A DNA stretch of 64,000 nucleotides. Source: Faecalicatena faecalis (lineage in GTDB: Bacteria > Bacillota > Clostridia > Lachnospirales > Lachnospiraceae). Location: positions 58,190 through 122,189 of the forward strand of contig NZ_JABACJ020000014.1 in the NCBI RefSeq assembly GCF_012524165.2. The letters run 5' to 3'. Made by a program: the position numbers and the translations under genes. The notes under the pieces were generated by a model, which had not been told where the DNA came from, searched no databases, and saw nothing but the letters and a program-made list of their open reading frames with translations. Every line of letters starts with the position of its first letter. Position 1 is the first letter of the stretch. Shown piece by piece: positions 52,272 through 61,761 of this stretch.

Positions 52272-54491
52272 ATGAAGAAGCAATCCCCCCTTTTTATTCT
52301 TATCATCATATCCGCCTTCCTCTGTCTTTTCTACGAAAAGGGCTACACCTATGCCGTAGACAAGCAGCTCCCCCAGGAGCTGAACTGGACAGAGGCCGAA
52401 GGCGATTCCGGTTATATCTTAAATGATTTTGATGCCCGCCTGACCCGCGGGGATTACAATCTTACCTTCGAATACGGACCTGTTCCTGCAAAGAAAAGCA
52501 CCTTCCAGCTTTTGGACACCAACCGCAATGACGGAAGCAACAACTTGGGTGTTCTGATCGCCGAAGGTGTCATTGACCCTAATGAATCATCCATTACGAT
52601 TCCTTTTCATTTAGAAGAGGACAGTTATGCCTTACAGTTACGTTTTTCAGATCAGGTTCCTCTGCAGACATGGAAAGTTGAGCTAGTCCGTGATTATTAT
52701 ACAGATGGTATCTTTCTTTTCATCCTGCTGGCAGTTTTTATTTACCTGTTCTACTGGAAATTAGATTGGAAGAAGCCGCAGTATACGATTCTTCTGACAG
52801 GTGCAGCAATTCTGATCACACTGCCTTTTGTGGGGAATTTGTTAATGGATGGCCATGATATTTCTTTCCATTTATCCCGTATCAAAGGAATAGCAGAGTC
52901 TTTAGCATTGGGCCAGTTTCCGGTACGCATGAATGTAAATATCAATCAGGGTTATGGATTCGTAAGTGAGATTCTTTATCCGAACCTATTTGTATATATT
53001 CCGGGAATCCTGTATGCGCTGGGAGTTTCCTTGATTACTGCATATAAGATTTGGATTTTGCTGATTAATATTGCAACGGCTTTAGTAGGTTATTATAGCT
53101 TCAAAGGGTTGTTCAAATCCCAGAAGCTAGGGGCAATATGTGCCTTTTTCTATTTGGTCAATCCGTATCGGCTGAATAATATCTTTCTTCGTGCTTCCAT
53201 CGGAGAAGTCCTGGCAGAGATTTTCCTTCCGCTGCTCGTCTATGCAATGGCCGAAATGGTGTATGGAAATTCAAAGAGATGGTGGCTGCTTGCCATATCT
53301 GCGGTTGGAATTTTGCAGAGCCATATCCTGACGCTGGAAATGTGCATCATGTTCGGACTGTTTTTCTGTGTCTTGAACTGGAGGCGCTTATGCTCCAAAG
53401 ATGGTGCGTGCAGGATCTTGAACTGCATGAAAGCTGCGGGGGTATCTGTACTTCTAAATCTATGGTTCTTAGTTCCGTTTTTGGATCAGTTTACGAAGGG
53501 ATATACGATTGTTGAAGAAGTAAATGATGTTGCGACAAATTGTGTTTTTTTATTCCAGATGTTCTTAAGCCACTTTAAAGTCGCAGGAGTGAATGTGGTG
53601 AACGGGATCTATGAAGAAATGCCGATTACAATGGGCAGTGTTGTACTTTTCGGGAGCATCCTGTTTTTGTATTATGGATTTGGAAAAAAGAGTCTGGATC
53701 CGGCAATGCAGAAGATTGGAAATACGTGTCTTATCATGGGGGCTGCCAGTTGTCTGATGGCGACGGAATATTTTCCGTGGAGTTTCCTGCAGAAATACTG
53801 CTGGCCGGTATACAAATTTTTATCAAAGCTGCAGTTCCCTTGGAGAATGCTGGGATTTGCGAGCCTGTTTTTGAGTATCGTGACGACTATTGCAGTCTAT
53901 GCGCTCTATCAGGATGGCAGAAATATCCTGGCAGGAGCAATTCTCATTTTCAGCGGCGTGTTGATGCTGGAATGTATGGACGGATATATGACGGATGGGA
54001 CGCCTTTAATCAACAGCAGAAATCAGGATGTGGAGCTGATGTCTTATAATGATTATTATCGCCTGGATCTGTATATAGGAGATATTTGGCGGTTGAAAGA
54101 TTATGGAGAACGAGTGGTTTCCAATCAGAATATTTCAATCACTGATTTCAGAAAGCAAGGAGTCGATGTAAGGTTTCATTTTAAGAACCAGCAGCAAGGA
54201 GCAGGGCGGGAAAAGATTGTCAAATTACAAATGCCGTTGTATAATTATGAACTGCATAGGGCTTATATCAACGGGGAAGAAGTGAAGACTGAGACAGGGA
54301 AGTACGGCCTTATGAATTTGACGGTTCCAAAGGGTGTATCTGCCGGGGACGTGGAAGTGGTCTACGTGGGCAGAAAATTATATCAAGCGGCAGATCTGGC
54401 GAGTTTAGGTTGTGCCGTGATACTGGGCATATATGTGGTCTTGAGAAAGCGGAGGCCGCAGATTCCCATGAAAAGAAGGATAGTAGAATGA
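52272..54491 (+). CDS. Polytopic GT-C-like membrane protein
   Basis: About 739 residues from the ATG at 52,272 (AGGAG upstream). A first membrane segment is followed by an outer beta-rich domain (~25-135) and then roughly a dozen membrane segments. LLMDGHDISFHLSRIKGIAESLALGQFPVRMN is characteristic of a family of membrane proteins related to glycosyltransferase-C enzymes. The C-terminal outer domain is followed by one last membrane segment. It may transfer a lipid-linked sugar outside the cell. The 5' third is C-rich, unlike the rest. The 141 bp before it (52,131-52,271) hold nothing clear. Confidence 0.7.
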   Translation: MKKQSPLFILIIISAFLCLFYEKGYTYAVDKQLPQELNWTEAEGDSGYILNDFDARLTRGDYNLTFEYGPVPAKKSTFQLLDTNRNDGSNNLGVLIAEGVIDPNESSITIPFHLEEDSYALQLRFSDQVPLQTWKVELVRDYYTDGIFLFILLAVFIYLFYWKLDWKKPQYTILLTGAAILITLPFVGNLLMDGHDISFHLSRIKGIAESLALGQFPVRMNVNINQGYGFVSEILYPNLFVYIPGILYALGVSLITAYKIWILLINIATALVGYYSFKGLFKSQKLGAICAFFYLVNPYRLNNIFLRASIGEVLAEIFLPLLVYAMAEMVYGNSKRWWLLAISAVGILQSHILTLEMCIMFGLFFCVLNWRRLCSKDGACRILNCMKAAGVSVLLNLWFLVPFLDQFTKGYTIVEEVNDVATNCVFLFQMFLSHFKVAGVNVVNGIYEEMPITMGSVVLFGSILFLYYGFGKKSLDPAMQKIGNTCLIMGAASCLMATEYFPWSFLQKYCWPVYKFLSKLQFPWRMLGFASLFLSIVTTIAVYALYQDGRNILAGAILIFSGVLMLECMDGYMTDGTPLINSRNQDVELMSYNDYYRLDLYIGDIWRLKDYGERVVSNQNISITDFRKQGVDVRFHFKNQQQGAGREKIVKLQMPLYNYELHRAYINGEEVKTETGKYGLMNLTVPKGVSAGDVEVVYVGRKLYQAADLASLGCAVILGIYVVLRKRRPQIPMKRRIVE

Positions 54492-55426
54492 CAAAGGAAA
54501 AAATATCTCTTGTAATTCCGTGTTACAATGAGGAAGATGTATTACCATATTTTTATCAGGCGTTTTGCAAAGAGGCAGAAGAACTGCCGGATTATGATCT
54601 GGAGGCAGTCTTTGTAAATGATGGTTCTGCGGATCGTACGCTTGAGTTGATCAAAGAATACGCAGAGAAGGATGAAAGAATCAAGTTTATCTCTTTTTCA
54701 CGTAATTTCGGTAAGGAAGCGGCGATTTATGCCGGATTCGAGAAATCAGACGGAGATTACGTGGCAGTGATGGATGCAGATCTACAGGACCCACCGGAGC
54801 TGCTTCCGCAGATGCTGCATGCGATTAAGGAAGAAGGATATGATTCTGCGGCGACCAGGCGTGTGACGAGAAAGGGGGAGCCTCCGATTCGCTCCTTTTT
54901 CGCCAGATGTTTCTATAAGCTGATGAATCGAATCTCAACGACAGAGATTATGGATGGAGCCAGAGATTATCGGCTGATGACCAGGCAGTTTAAAGAGGCT
55001 ATCATGCAGATGAAGGAGTATAACCGGTTCTCAAAAGGAATCTTTGGCTGGGTCGGTTTTCAGACGAAGTGGATCGAGTTCGAGAATGTGGAGCGTAAGG
55101 CCGGGGAGACCAAGTGGTCCTTTTGGAAGCTGTTAAAATACAGCATTGAAGGAATCATTGGCTTTTCTGTTGCACCACTTGCAATCGCATCTGTGTTGGG
55201 AATTACCGTATGTATTGCAGCGTTTATATTTTTGGTCATTATTTTGATCAGGACATTGTGCTTTGGTGATCCGGTTGCAGGATGGCCGTCCATGACCTGT
55301 ATTATTTTGATGATGGGCGGAATCCAATTGTTCTGCATGGGAATACTGGGAATGTATCTGTCAAAGACATACCTGGAGGCCAAGGATCGTCCCATTTATA
55401 TCTGTAAAGAGACAAATATAGAGTAA
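54488..55426 (+). CDS. GtrB-like polyprenyl-phosphate glycosyltransferase
   Basis: About 312 residues; the ATG at 54,488 overlaps the previous stop (ATGA). The GT2 domain has ISLVIPCYNEEDVLPYFY, VNDGSADRTLELIKEY and MDADLQDPPELLP (DxD type). Two C-terminal membrane segments are typical of GtrB/DPM1-like enzymes, which make undecaprenyl-phosphate-glucose or a similar donor. It fits with the GT-C-like proteins on either side, which would use that donor outside the membrane. Confidence 0.9.
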   Translation: MTKEKISLVIPCYNEEDVLPYFYQAFCKEAEELPDYDLEAVFVNDGSADRTLELIKEYAEKDERIKFISFSRNFGKEAAIYAGFEKSDGDYVAVMDADLQDPPELLPQMLHAIKEEGYDSAATRRVTRKGEPPIRSFFARCFYKLMNRISTTEIMDGARDYRLMTRQFKEAIMQMKEYNRFSKGIFGWVGFQTKWIEFENVERKAGETKWSFWKLLKYSIEGIIGFSVAPLAIASVLGITVCIAAFIFLVIILIRTLCFGDPVAGWPSMTCIILMMGGIQLFCMGILGMYLSKTYLEAKDRPIYICKETNIE

Positions 55427-55481
55427 ATGAACCAGTCACTGCAAAGGTAAGACTATGGCAGGATGAAATGGCGGGAGGAGC

Positions 55482-57257
55482 ATGAAAAGAGTAAAGGCAT
55501 TTTTTAAGGAAAACGAAGGATTGGCAGCAATCCTTTTTGCAATCATGGGTTCAAATATTTTGTTCTTCAACCAAAAGGGCTGGCTCATGAACCCGGTTTA
55601 TATAGCAGGGGCAGCCATTGTATTTTATGCAGGAATACGGTACGCCTGGACACAACGGAAGTGCTTTTTACAGGCACGTATCTGGAAGGGAAGCCTTATA
55701 CTTGGGCTTTTGTTTTCTGCCATGGTGGTCGTTGGATCTAAAATTACGGCAGAAAATGTAGTGTTTGAAGCATTTCATATTGCGGATCTTTTCTCTTTTC
55801 TTTTTTATTTGGTAGTCGGGTGTCTGTTATTTTTTGACCTTTACCTGTTAAGTGAGGATAAAAAAATAACAGGATTTATCAAACCGATAGAAGAGAAGAA
55901 GGAAAAGAGTGGGAAGAAGAACTGGTTGATTTACAGTATCATTCTAATACTTGCCTGGATTCCGGTTTTCATTACCTACTACCCGGGAATTATGCCGGAG
56001 GATGCCTCTGTCTCTGTGGCGATATCGATGGGATCGCTTCCTTGGGACAACCATTTTCCGGTATTTTATACTCTGATCGTAGGCAAATTGATTTATATCG
56101 GGGATTGTCTGCTGCATGATGTGAATCTGGGAATCGCACTGTATTCTGTGCTGCAGATGGTGATTATGGCGGGCGGCCTGGGATATCTTTTGTACTGGCT
56201 TGAGAAAAAAGGAATTCGAAAAGGGGTTCTCTACCTGGGACTGGCTTATTTTGCGGCGGCGCCGATGTTTGGAAATTATGCGATTGTTATGTGGAAGGAT
56301 CCATGGTTCAGTGAACTTTTGATTCTGCTGGCAATCTTTTTATATGAGCATACAGTGGAGGACCGCATGTCCTTTTTGAAAGGGAGGAATCTGTTTTATT
56401 ACGCGGTTCTTATCGTGCTGATGTGTCTGATGAGAAATAATGGGATCTATATCGCGGTATTAATTACCTTATATCTGCTCATTGTTTACCGGAAGGAGTT
56501 AAAAAAGGTCCTGCCTGTTCTTGTAGGCAGTATTTTTGTAGTCTGGTTCATCACAGGTCCTGTATACAAGCATGTGTTCTCTGCGGAAAATGTGTTTGTG
56601 GAATCCATTGGCATTCCGCTTCAGCAGATGGCAAGGACTGTGGTCATGGGCGGCGAGATGGACCAGGAGGACAGGGAATTTATGGATCACCTGCTCCCGC
56701 TGGAAAAATATCAGGAATACTACAGCCCGAATCTGGTGGATTATATCAAGTGGGCGCCGGAATTTGACACCCCGTATCTGGATGCCCATAAGAAGGAATT
56801 TTTCAAGACTTGGTGGTCCATGCTATTAAAAAATTTCGACCTCTATGTGGAACAGTATCTGATGGGAACTTACGGTTACTGGCATATCGGCGGTGACACC
56901 AACTATGAGCTGGTGAAGGTTGAGGTAACGGGAAATGACTGGGGAATGTACCAGAGCAGCCCCTTTGAGACGATTTTGGGCTATCCAATGAAGGAGACGC
57001 TGAATGGAAAGTACGACTATATCGCATCGGGCCTGCTGGTGTGGGCAGTTCTGGTCAATGTGGTGCTTTGCTGGATGAAAAAGAGAGGCAATTATATCAT
57101 TCCACTTCTGGGGATGGTTGGAAACTGGCTGACGCTGATGGTGGCGACACCGACTGCGTTCGGAGTCAGATATATCTTTGTCTGTGTCATCGGACTGCCG
57201 CTTTTGATGGTTTATCCGTGGTTGATACCAGGCAGGAAAGAAGATGGACAGAAATAG
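55482..57257 (+). CDS. DUF6020-family polytopic membrane protein
   Basis: 591 residues and about thirteen membrane segments. The stretch YYPGIMPEDASVSVAISMGSLPWDNHFPVFYTLIVG and the later GNYAIVMWKDPWFSELL match the DUF6020 type, likely GT-C-like transferases. An outer loop of ~130 residues follows. It overlaps nothing and lies just before the dlt operon. It probably uses the lipid-linked sugar of the upstream GtrB-like enzyme. Confidence 0.75.
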   Translation: MKRVKAFFKENEGLAAILFAIMGSNILFFNQKGWLMNPVYIAGAAIVFYAGIRYAWTQRKCFLQARIWKGSLILGLLFSAMVVVGSKITAENVVFEAFHIADLFSFLFYLVVGCLLFFDLYLLSEDKKITGFIKPIEEKKEKSGKKNWLIYSIILILAWIPVFITYYPGIMPEDASVSVAISMGSLPWDNHFPVFYTLIVGKLIYIGDCLLHDVNLGIALYSVLQMVIMAGGLGYLLYWLEKKGIRKGVLYLGLAYFAAAPMFGNYAIVMWKDPWFSELLILLAIFLYEHTVEDRMSFLKGRNLFYYAVLIVLMCLMRNNGIYIAVLITLYLLIVYRKELKKVLPVLVGSIFVVWFITGPVYKHVFSAENVFVESIGIPLQQMARTVVMGGEMDQEDREFMDHLLPLEKYQEYYSPNLVDYIKWAPEFDTPYLDAHKKEFFKTWWSMLLKNFDLYVEQYLMGTYGYWHIGGDTNYELVKVEVTGNDWGMYQSSPFETILGYPMKETLNGKYDYIASGLLVWAVLVNVVLCWMKKRGNYIIPLLGMVGNWLTLMVATPTAFGVRYIFVCVIGLPLLMVYPWLIPGRKEDGQK

Positions 57258-57276
57258 GAAATACGGAGGAAGAGAC

Positions 57277-58827
57277 ATGTGGATTCTGGATGAATTAAAG
57301 AAAAGATCTGTAAGTGATGAGACAGCTTTGATTCACAGGGAGGAGACGATTACATTCCGGCAGTTGTGGGAAAAATCGGATGCAGTAGCCGCTGTGATTA
57401 GCAGCAGATGTAAGAGCAAGAACCCTGTAGTGATTTATGGAAATAAGGATATCGAGATTACGATCGTGATGCTGGCCGCCCTGAAAACGGGACGCGCCTA
57501 TGTGCCTCTTGACATTACGTTCCCGCCTTCCCGGGTGGAGACGATCATGCAGGATGTAGAAAACGAACTGATTTTTAATTTTTCAGGGGAAGAGGTGATA
57601 CTTCCGTCAGGCTGTACGGAGATTAAAAAGGCGGATTTTTCCTCTGTGCTGGCTAAGGAAGGTTGTGGTTCAGGGGATGGTGCAGGGCTTTGTACAGGCA
57701 GCAGGAGTGAAGCGCCTGAGTCGGAATACGTAAAGGCGGAGGATAACTGCTATATCCTTTTCACATCTGGCAGTACAGGTAAGCCAAAGGGCGTGCAGAT
57801 TACCAGAAAGAATATTGAGAACTTTACTTCCTGGTTCGCATCTTCCTGTGAATTGAGCGAAGGAAAACAGGTGGTGCTCAATCAGGTTTCTTATTCCTTT
57901 GATGTGTCGGTCATTCCGCTCTATATCTATCTGCCGATGGGAAAGACTTTATTTAGCATAGATAAGGAAATGCTGGATAATACGAGACTTTTATTTGATT
58001 ACTTAGAAAACAGCCGGATTGCTGCATGGGTATCCACCCCGGCGTTCTTGGAAATCTGCAGCTTTGCAGATCAGTTTCAGGAGGAAATGCTCCCGGAGCT
58101 TGAGACGATCATCCTGGCTGGCGAGGTGCTGACTAAGAAGCTTGTGTCGACCTTGCATAACAAGTTCAAACGTGCTAAAGTAATAAACGGATATGGGCCT
58201 ACAGAGGGGACCGTCCTTTTGAGTGCCTGTGAGATTACTGATGAGATGATCAGGAACGAGAAGAGCCTGCCCATTGGAAGAATCCTGGATGACGGAGAAT
58301 ATCAGATTCAGGATGAAAAAGGCAGTGCAGTCGAAGCCGGCGGGACCGGAGAGCTAGTTGTCGTAAGTGACAGCATCAGTAAAGGATATTTTAAGAACCC
58401 AGAGCAGACGGAAAAGGTATTTTTTCAGACAGAATCAGGAAAGATGGGGTACAGGACTGGTGATCTCGTTTTTGAGCAGGATGGACTTTTATATTACGTT
58501 GCAAGAAAGGATACCCAGGTCAAGTTGAATGGATTCCGAATCGAGTTGAACGATATCAGCTCTAATTTGAACCGGCTTGATATGGTCAATAACAGCGTAG
58601 TGCTCCCGGTCTATAAAGAAGGCAGGGTGTCCTATCTGACGGCATTTGTAGTATTGAATGACAGGCCGGATCTATCAGATTTAAAGATTGGGATTGAATT
58701 GAAGAAGGGGTTAAAAGAAATGGTTCCTTCCTATATGGTTCCGAGAAAAATTATAATTTTAGATCAATTTCCTATGAATATCAATGGAAAGATTGACCGA
58801 AAAAAATTAGCGGAGGAATATTTGTAA
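57277..58827 (+). CDS. dltA: D-alanine--carrier protein ligase DltA
   Basis: About 516 residues; the ATG at 57,277 follows GGAGGA. It is an adenylate-forming enzyme with the core motif LFTSGSTGKPKGV, INGYGPTEGTV, GYRTGDLV and a C-terminal NGKIDRK with the catalytic Lys. It activates D-alanine and loads it on DltC. It overlaps dltB by one base (TAATG), so expression is coupled. It is slightly longer than Bacillus DltA (about 500). Confidence 0.92.
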   Translation: MWILDELKKRSVSDETALIHREETITFRQLWEKSDAVAAVISSRCKSKNPVVIYGNKDIEITIVMLAALKTGRAYVPLDITFPPSRVETIMQDVENELIFNFSGEEVILPSGCTEIKKADFSSVLAKEGCGSGDGAGLCTGSRSEAPESEYVKAEDNCYILFTSGSTGKPKGVQITRKNIENFTSWFASSCELSEGKQVVLNQVSYSFDVSVIPLYIYLPMGKTLFSIDKEMLDNTRLLFDYLENSRIAAWVSTPAFLEICSFADQFQEEMLPELETIILAGEVLTKKLVSTLHNKFKRAKVINGYGPTEGTVLLSACEITDEMIRNEKSLPIGRILDDGEYQIQDEKGSAVEAGGTGELVVVSDSISKGYFKNPEQTEKVFFQTESGKMGYRTGDLVFEQDGLLYYVARKDTQVKLNGFRIELNDISSNLNRLDMVNNSVVLPVYKEGRVSYLTAFVVLNDRPDLSDLKIGIELKKGLKEMVPSYMVPRKIIILDQFPMNINGKIDRKKLAEEYL

Positions 58828-59981
58828 TGGTCTTTTCTCAATATGGAAGCATATTCAGTGTGTTTCTATTTACGTTATTGCTCATTCCTGCGGTGATACT
58901 AAATCTGTGTGGAAAGAGGATCAAGTATTACGGGATGCTGCTGAATATTCCGATGCTGATCTTCCTTTTGGGGCTTCACAGCCTGCAGATGCTGCAGTTC
59001 TTAGTATTCATTGTATGCGAACTGATTCTGATCTATGGATATTATTTTTTACATAAAAGAGTGAAGAGCAATGGACTGTATTATTTTGCAATGGCAGCTT
59101 CCATGCTTCCGATTTTTGTGATTAAGCTTTGCGTGTACACCCCTTATGATATGCTGGGGTTTGTGGGAATTTCCTATATCAGCTTTCGAATCTGGCAGTT
59201 GATCATAGAAATCCATGATGGTCATATTGAAAAATTTGACTTTTTAAGTACGGTTTATTTTATTACTTTTTTCCCTACTTTAAGCTCCGGGCCAATCGAT
59301 CGATACCACAGATTTCTCGCAGATCTGGGGAATGTAGTTCCCAAGAAGGAGTATGTGGAGAAGTATCTGATCTTTGGACTGACGCGGATCGGGAAAGGGA
59401 TGCTCTACAAGTTCGGACTGGCATTTATCATCAATCAATATATCATTAGGGCTCTGCCTGAGGTACATACTGTGTGGAGTACAGTGATTTATATGTATGC
59501 CTATACCCTGTATTTGTTTTTTGATTTTGCTGGTTACTCCCACTTCGCAATTGGGACAAGCTATATCCTCGGAATCAAGGTAGGCGAGAACTTCGATAAA
59601 CCATTCCTGGCCCACAATATGAAGGAATTTTGGGAGCGGTGGCATATGTCTCTTTCCCAATGGTTCGGAGACTATATCTATAAACGTTTTGTCCTGAACA
59701 CCCTTCGTAAAAAGATATTTAAGAGCAGAAAGACGGCTTCCCGTTGGGGAAATATGGTAACGATGCTGGTGATGGGAATCTGGCACGGACCGTACCTGTT
59801 CTATATCTTATATGGATTATATGAGGGCGGTGCATTGGTCGTGACAGATATCTATCTAAAAAGTAAGGTCTACCGGAAGTTCAAACAGATGAAGTGCTAT
59901 GATGTGGTCAGCCGTATCGTCTGCTTCCAGGTGATTGCATTCGGTATGCTGCTGTTTTCAGGGTATATGTTTGCATTCTGA
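58827..59981 (+). CDS. dltB: MBOAT membrane protein DltB
   Basis: 384 residues with about eleven membrane segments. The MBOAT motif is FLAHNMKEFWERWHMSLSQW and the active His lies in MGIWHGPYLFYILYG. A TFFPTLSSGPIDRY stretch is typical of DltB. It accepts D-Ala from DltC in the cytoplasm and moves it across the membrane. The 133 bp between it and dltC contain no evident gene or terminator. Confidence 0.93.
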   Translation: MVFSQYGSIFSVFLFTLLLIPAVILNLCGKRIKYYGMLLNIPMLIFLLGLHSLQMLQFLVFIVCELILIYGYYFLHKRVKSNGLYYFAMAASMLPIFVIKLCVYTPYDMLGFVGISYISFRIWQLIIEIHDGHIEKFDFLSTVYFITFFPTLSSGPIDRYHRFLADLGNVVPKKEYVEKYLIFGLTRIGKGMLYKFGLAFIINQYIIRALPEVHTVWSTVIYMYAYTLYLFFDFAGYSHFAIGTSYILGIKVGENFDKPFLAHNMKEFWERWHMSLSQWFGDYIYKRFVLNTLRKKIFKSRKTASRWGNMVTMLVMGIWHGPYLFYILYGLYEGGALVVTDIYLKSKVYRKFKQMKCYDVVSRIVCFQVIAFGMLLFSGYMFAF

Positions 59982-60114
59982 TTCCAGCCAGGATAAAGCA
60001 GGTGGAATCGGGAAGATTTGGCCCATTAGAAGTGTGATAAGAAAATGGATAAGACAAAGATAGGCAAAAGAATTCAAAAAATATATAAATTAAGAAAGAA
60101 GGAGGATGTTAGAG

Positions 60115-60357
60115 ATGGAGAATGTACAGGAATTGGCATTAGATATTTTGATTGCAGCATGTGAGACTGATGAGGTGGGGGAAGATTTAGACTTGGATCT
60201 TTTTGAAGCCGGTCTGATGGATTCACTCGCATCAGTGTCTGTTCTGCTTGAACTGGAAGAGCGGACAGGAGTCAGGCTGCAGCCGACGGATGTGGATAAG
60301 GATGATATCCGCACAGTGAACAAGTTCGCGGAGTTTTTGAAGGAGAAGATTGGTTAA
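60115..60357 (+). CDS. dltC: D-alanyl carrier protein DltC
   Basis: 80 residues from the ATG at 60,115; AAGGAGG is 9 bases upstream, while the ATG at 60,106 lies right against the site. The carrier motif DSL has Ser37, the phosphopantetheine attachment residue, inside LFEAGLMDSLASVSVLLELEE. Residues after it form helix II. It carries D-Ala from DltA to DltB. It ends 3 bp before dltD. Confidence 0.93.
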   Translation: MENVQELALDILIAACETDEVGEDLDLDLFEAGLMDSLASVSVLLELEERTGVRLQPTDVDKDDIRTVNKFAEFLKEKIG

Positions 60358-60360
60358 CCG

Positions 60361-61569
60361 ATGAAAAGCAGATTATTAAAGAAGGTCATTGTACTATTTG
60401 CTGCGGTTGCCACGATCATCCTGATCGCGTATGTATTCGAGGGGTACCTGGATAAGCGGATTGATGAGATGTATCATGTGTCAGATTATACGAAAGTACT
60501 GAACCAGCAGTTCGATGACTATACAAAGGACAAGGGACAACTGATCCTTGAGCGCAGTGCAGACAATGGGAATGTGATCCTGCTCGGTTCCTCAGAGCTT
60601 CAGTCCTGGGCAGGGCAGAACCCTATTAATATGTTCCCTAATTCCACGCTTGATGAGGACCTGACGATTGTGGGACAGGCTTATGTACAGAGTCTTCTGC
60701 ATTCGATGAAGGTCGGGACAAGGGCCCTGGAGGATGAGAAGAAGATAGCCATTGTGGTATCCCTCCAATGGTTTTTTGGGGATGACATTGATGTCAATGG
60801 ATTTGCCGCCAACTTTTCAGAATATCAATTTTATGAAATGATGAAGAATGATAGAGTGAGCCACGAGAGCAAGCTCTATGTGTGTAAAAGGACGGATGAA
60901 CTTTTGCGGGATATTCAGGGCTATGATGACATAAAGGTCTATGCATGGCTGTATACACGGGATTCTGCGTTAGGTAATGCCGGACTGACTGTCTTAAAGC
61001 CTTATTACAGCCTCAGACATAGGCTTTTAGAGATGAAGGACAAGTGGGATACATATCAGATTCTTAAGAAGACGGCCTTAGATGCAAAGACTCCTGAAAC
61101 ACTGGAAATCGATTGGAATCAAGCAATGGAGGATGCCCAGAAGGAAGGGGAAAAGTTCTGCACGAATAACGAGTTTTATGTGGAAAACAGTTATTACACC
61201 CAGTATCTTGCGGATACAATCCAAGATTTGAAAGGCGTGGAGTCTGAGACGAAGATGGAATCTAAGGAGTTTGAGGATTTTAAAATGTTCCTCCAGATCT
61301 GCAAGGAAAATGGTGTAGAGCCATATATCATCATGATGAATACAAATGGTCTGTACTATGATTATGTAGGGATTGATCAGGAGAAACGAAATGCTCTATA
61401 TGACAGAGTGGAGCAGGCGGCAAAGGAGCAGGGTGCAGCATACCTTAGGTTATCGGATAAGGAGTACGAGCCTTACTTTATGCTGGATGTCATGCATCTG
61501 GGCTGGAAAGGATGGTTATATGTGGATGAACAGATTTCTGAGCACTTTTCAGAAGTTCAGGGAAAGTAG
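60361..61569 (+). CDS. dltD: DltD, D-alanyl transfer protein
   Basis: 402 residues. One N-terminal membrane segment (KKVIVLFAAVATIILIAYVF) and an outer SGNH-like domain. The nucleophile lies in GSSEL at 76-80, and the catalytic Asp/His pair is near 376-379 in DVMHLGW. It moves D-Ala onto teichoic acid outside the cell. Its last 44 bp overlap the dltX-like reading frame. Confidence 0.93.
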   Translation: MKSRLLKKVIVLFAAVATIILIAYVFEGYLDKRIDEMYHVSDYTKVLNQQFDDYTKDKGQLILERSADNGNVILLGSSELQSWAGQNPINMFPNSTLDEDLTIVGQAYVQSLLHSMKVGTRALEDEKKIAIVVSLQWFFGDDIDVNGFAANFSEYQFYEMMKNDRVSHESKLYVCKRTDELLRDIQGYDDIKVYAWLYTRDSALGNAGLTVLKPYYSLRHRLLEMKDKWDTYQILKKTALDAKTPETLEIDWNQAMEDAQKEGEKFCTNNEFYVENSYYTQYLADTIQDLKGVESETKMESKEFEDFKMFLQICKENGVEPYIIMMNTNGLYYDYVGIDQEKRNALYDRVEQAAKEQGAAYLRLSDKEYEPYFMLDVMHLGWKGWLYVDEQISEHFSEVQGK

Positions 61570-61672
61570 TCTTGGGCAGTATATTTTACTGGTAGCCGTA
61601 CTGCTTCTGATTCTATGGGGATTCATGGAAGCGGACGGGGCAAATGTATCATTTGTATACAATAATTTTTAA
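61526..61672 (+). CDS. dltX: DltX-like small membrane peptide
   Basis: 48 residues. It has one membrane segment (YILLVAVLLLILWGFMEA) and ends in SFVYNNF, a close match to the FIYNEF-like C-terminal motif of DltX, which takes part in D-Ala transfer with DltB and DltD. The start at 61,526 lies inside dltD in another frame. In Bacillus and Lactobacillus dltX precedes dltA, whereas here it comes last. The ribosome binding site is weak, so translation may depend on dltD. Confidence 0.7.
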   Translation: MNRFLSTFQKFRESSLGQYILLVAVLLLILWGFMEADGANVSFVYNNF

Positions 61673-61717
61673 CCTCAGTAGGAGAGCGGCGTGGCGGATT
61701 TCCAATATCCGCCTGAC
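61671..61717 (+). ncRNA. Structured 5' leader element, copy B
   Basis: GGCGGAT (61,693-61,699), 7-base loop, ATCCGCC (61,707-61,713), preceded by AGGAGAGCGGCG. It parallels copy A at 21,184-21,230: equal loop length, 27 of 34 identical bases, and the outer A-U pair of copy A is G-C here. It starts about 7 bases after a possible -10 (TACAAT, 61,658-61,663), which overlaps the end of dltX. It lies in the leader of the DUF3048 lipoprotein gene. Confidence 0.5.
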
Positions 61718-61761
61718 AAGAGCGCAGCATAAAATGCTGTGGAGTCAGAAAGGAAGGGCTT

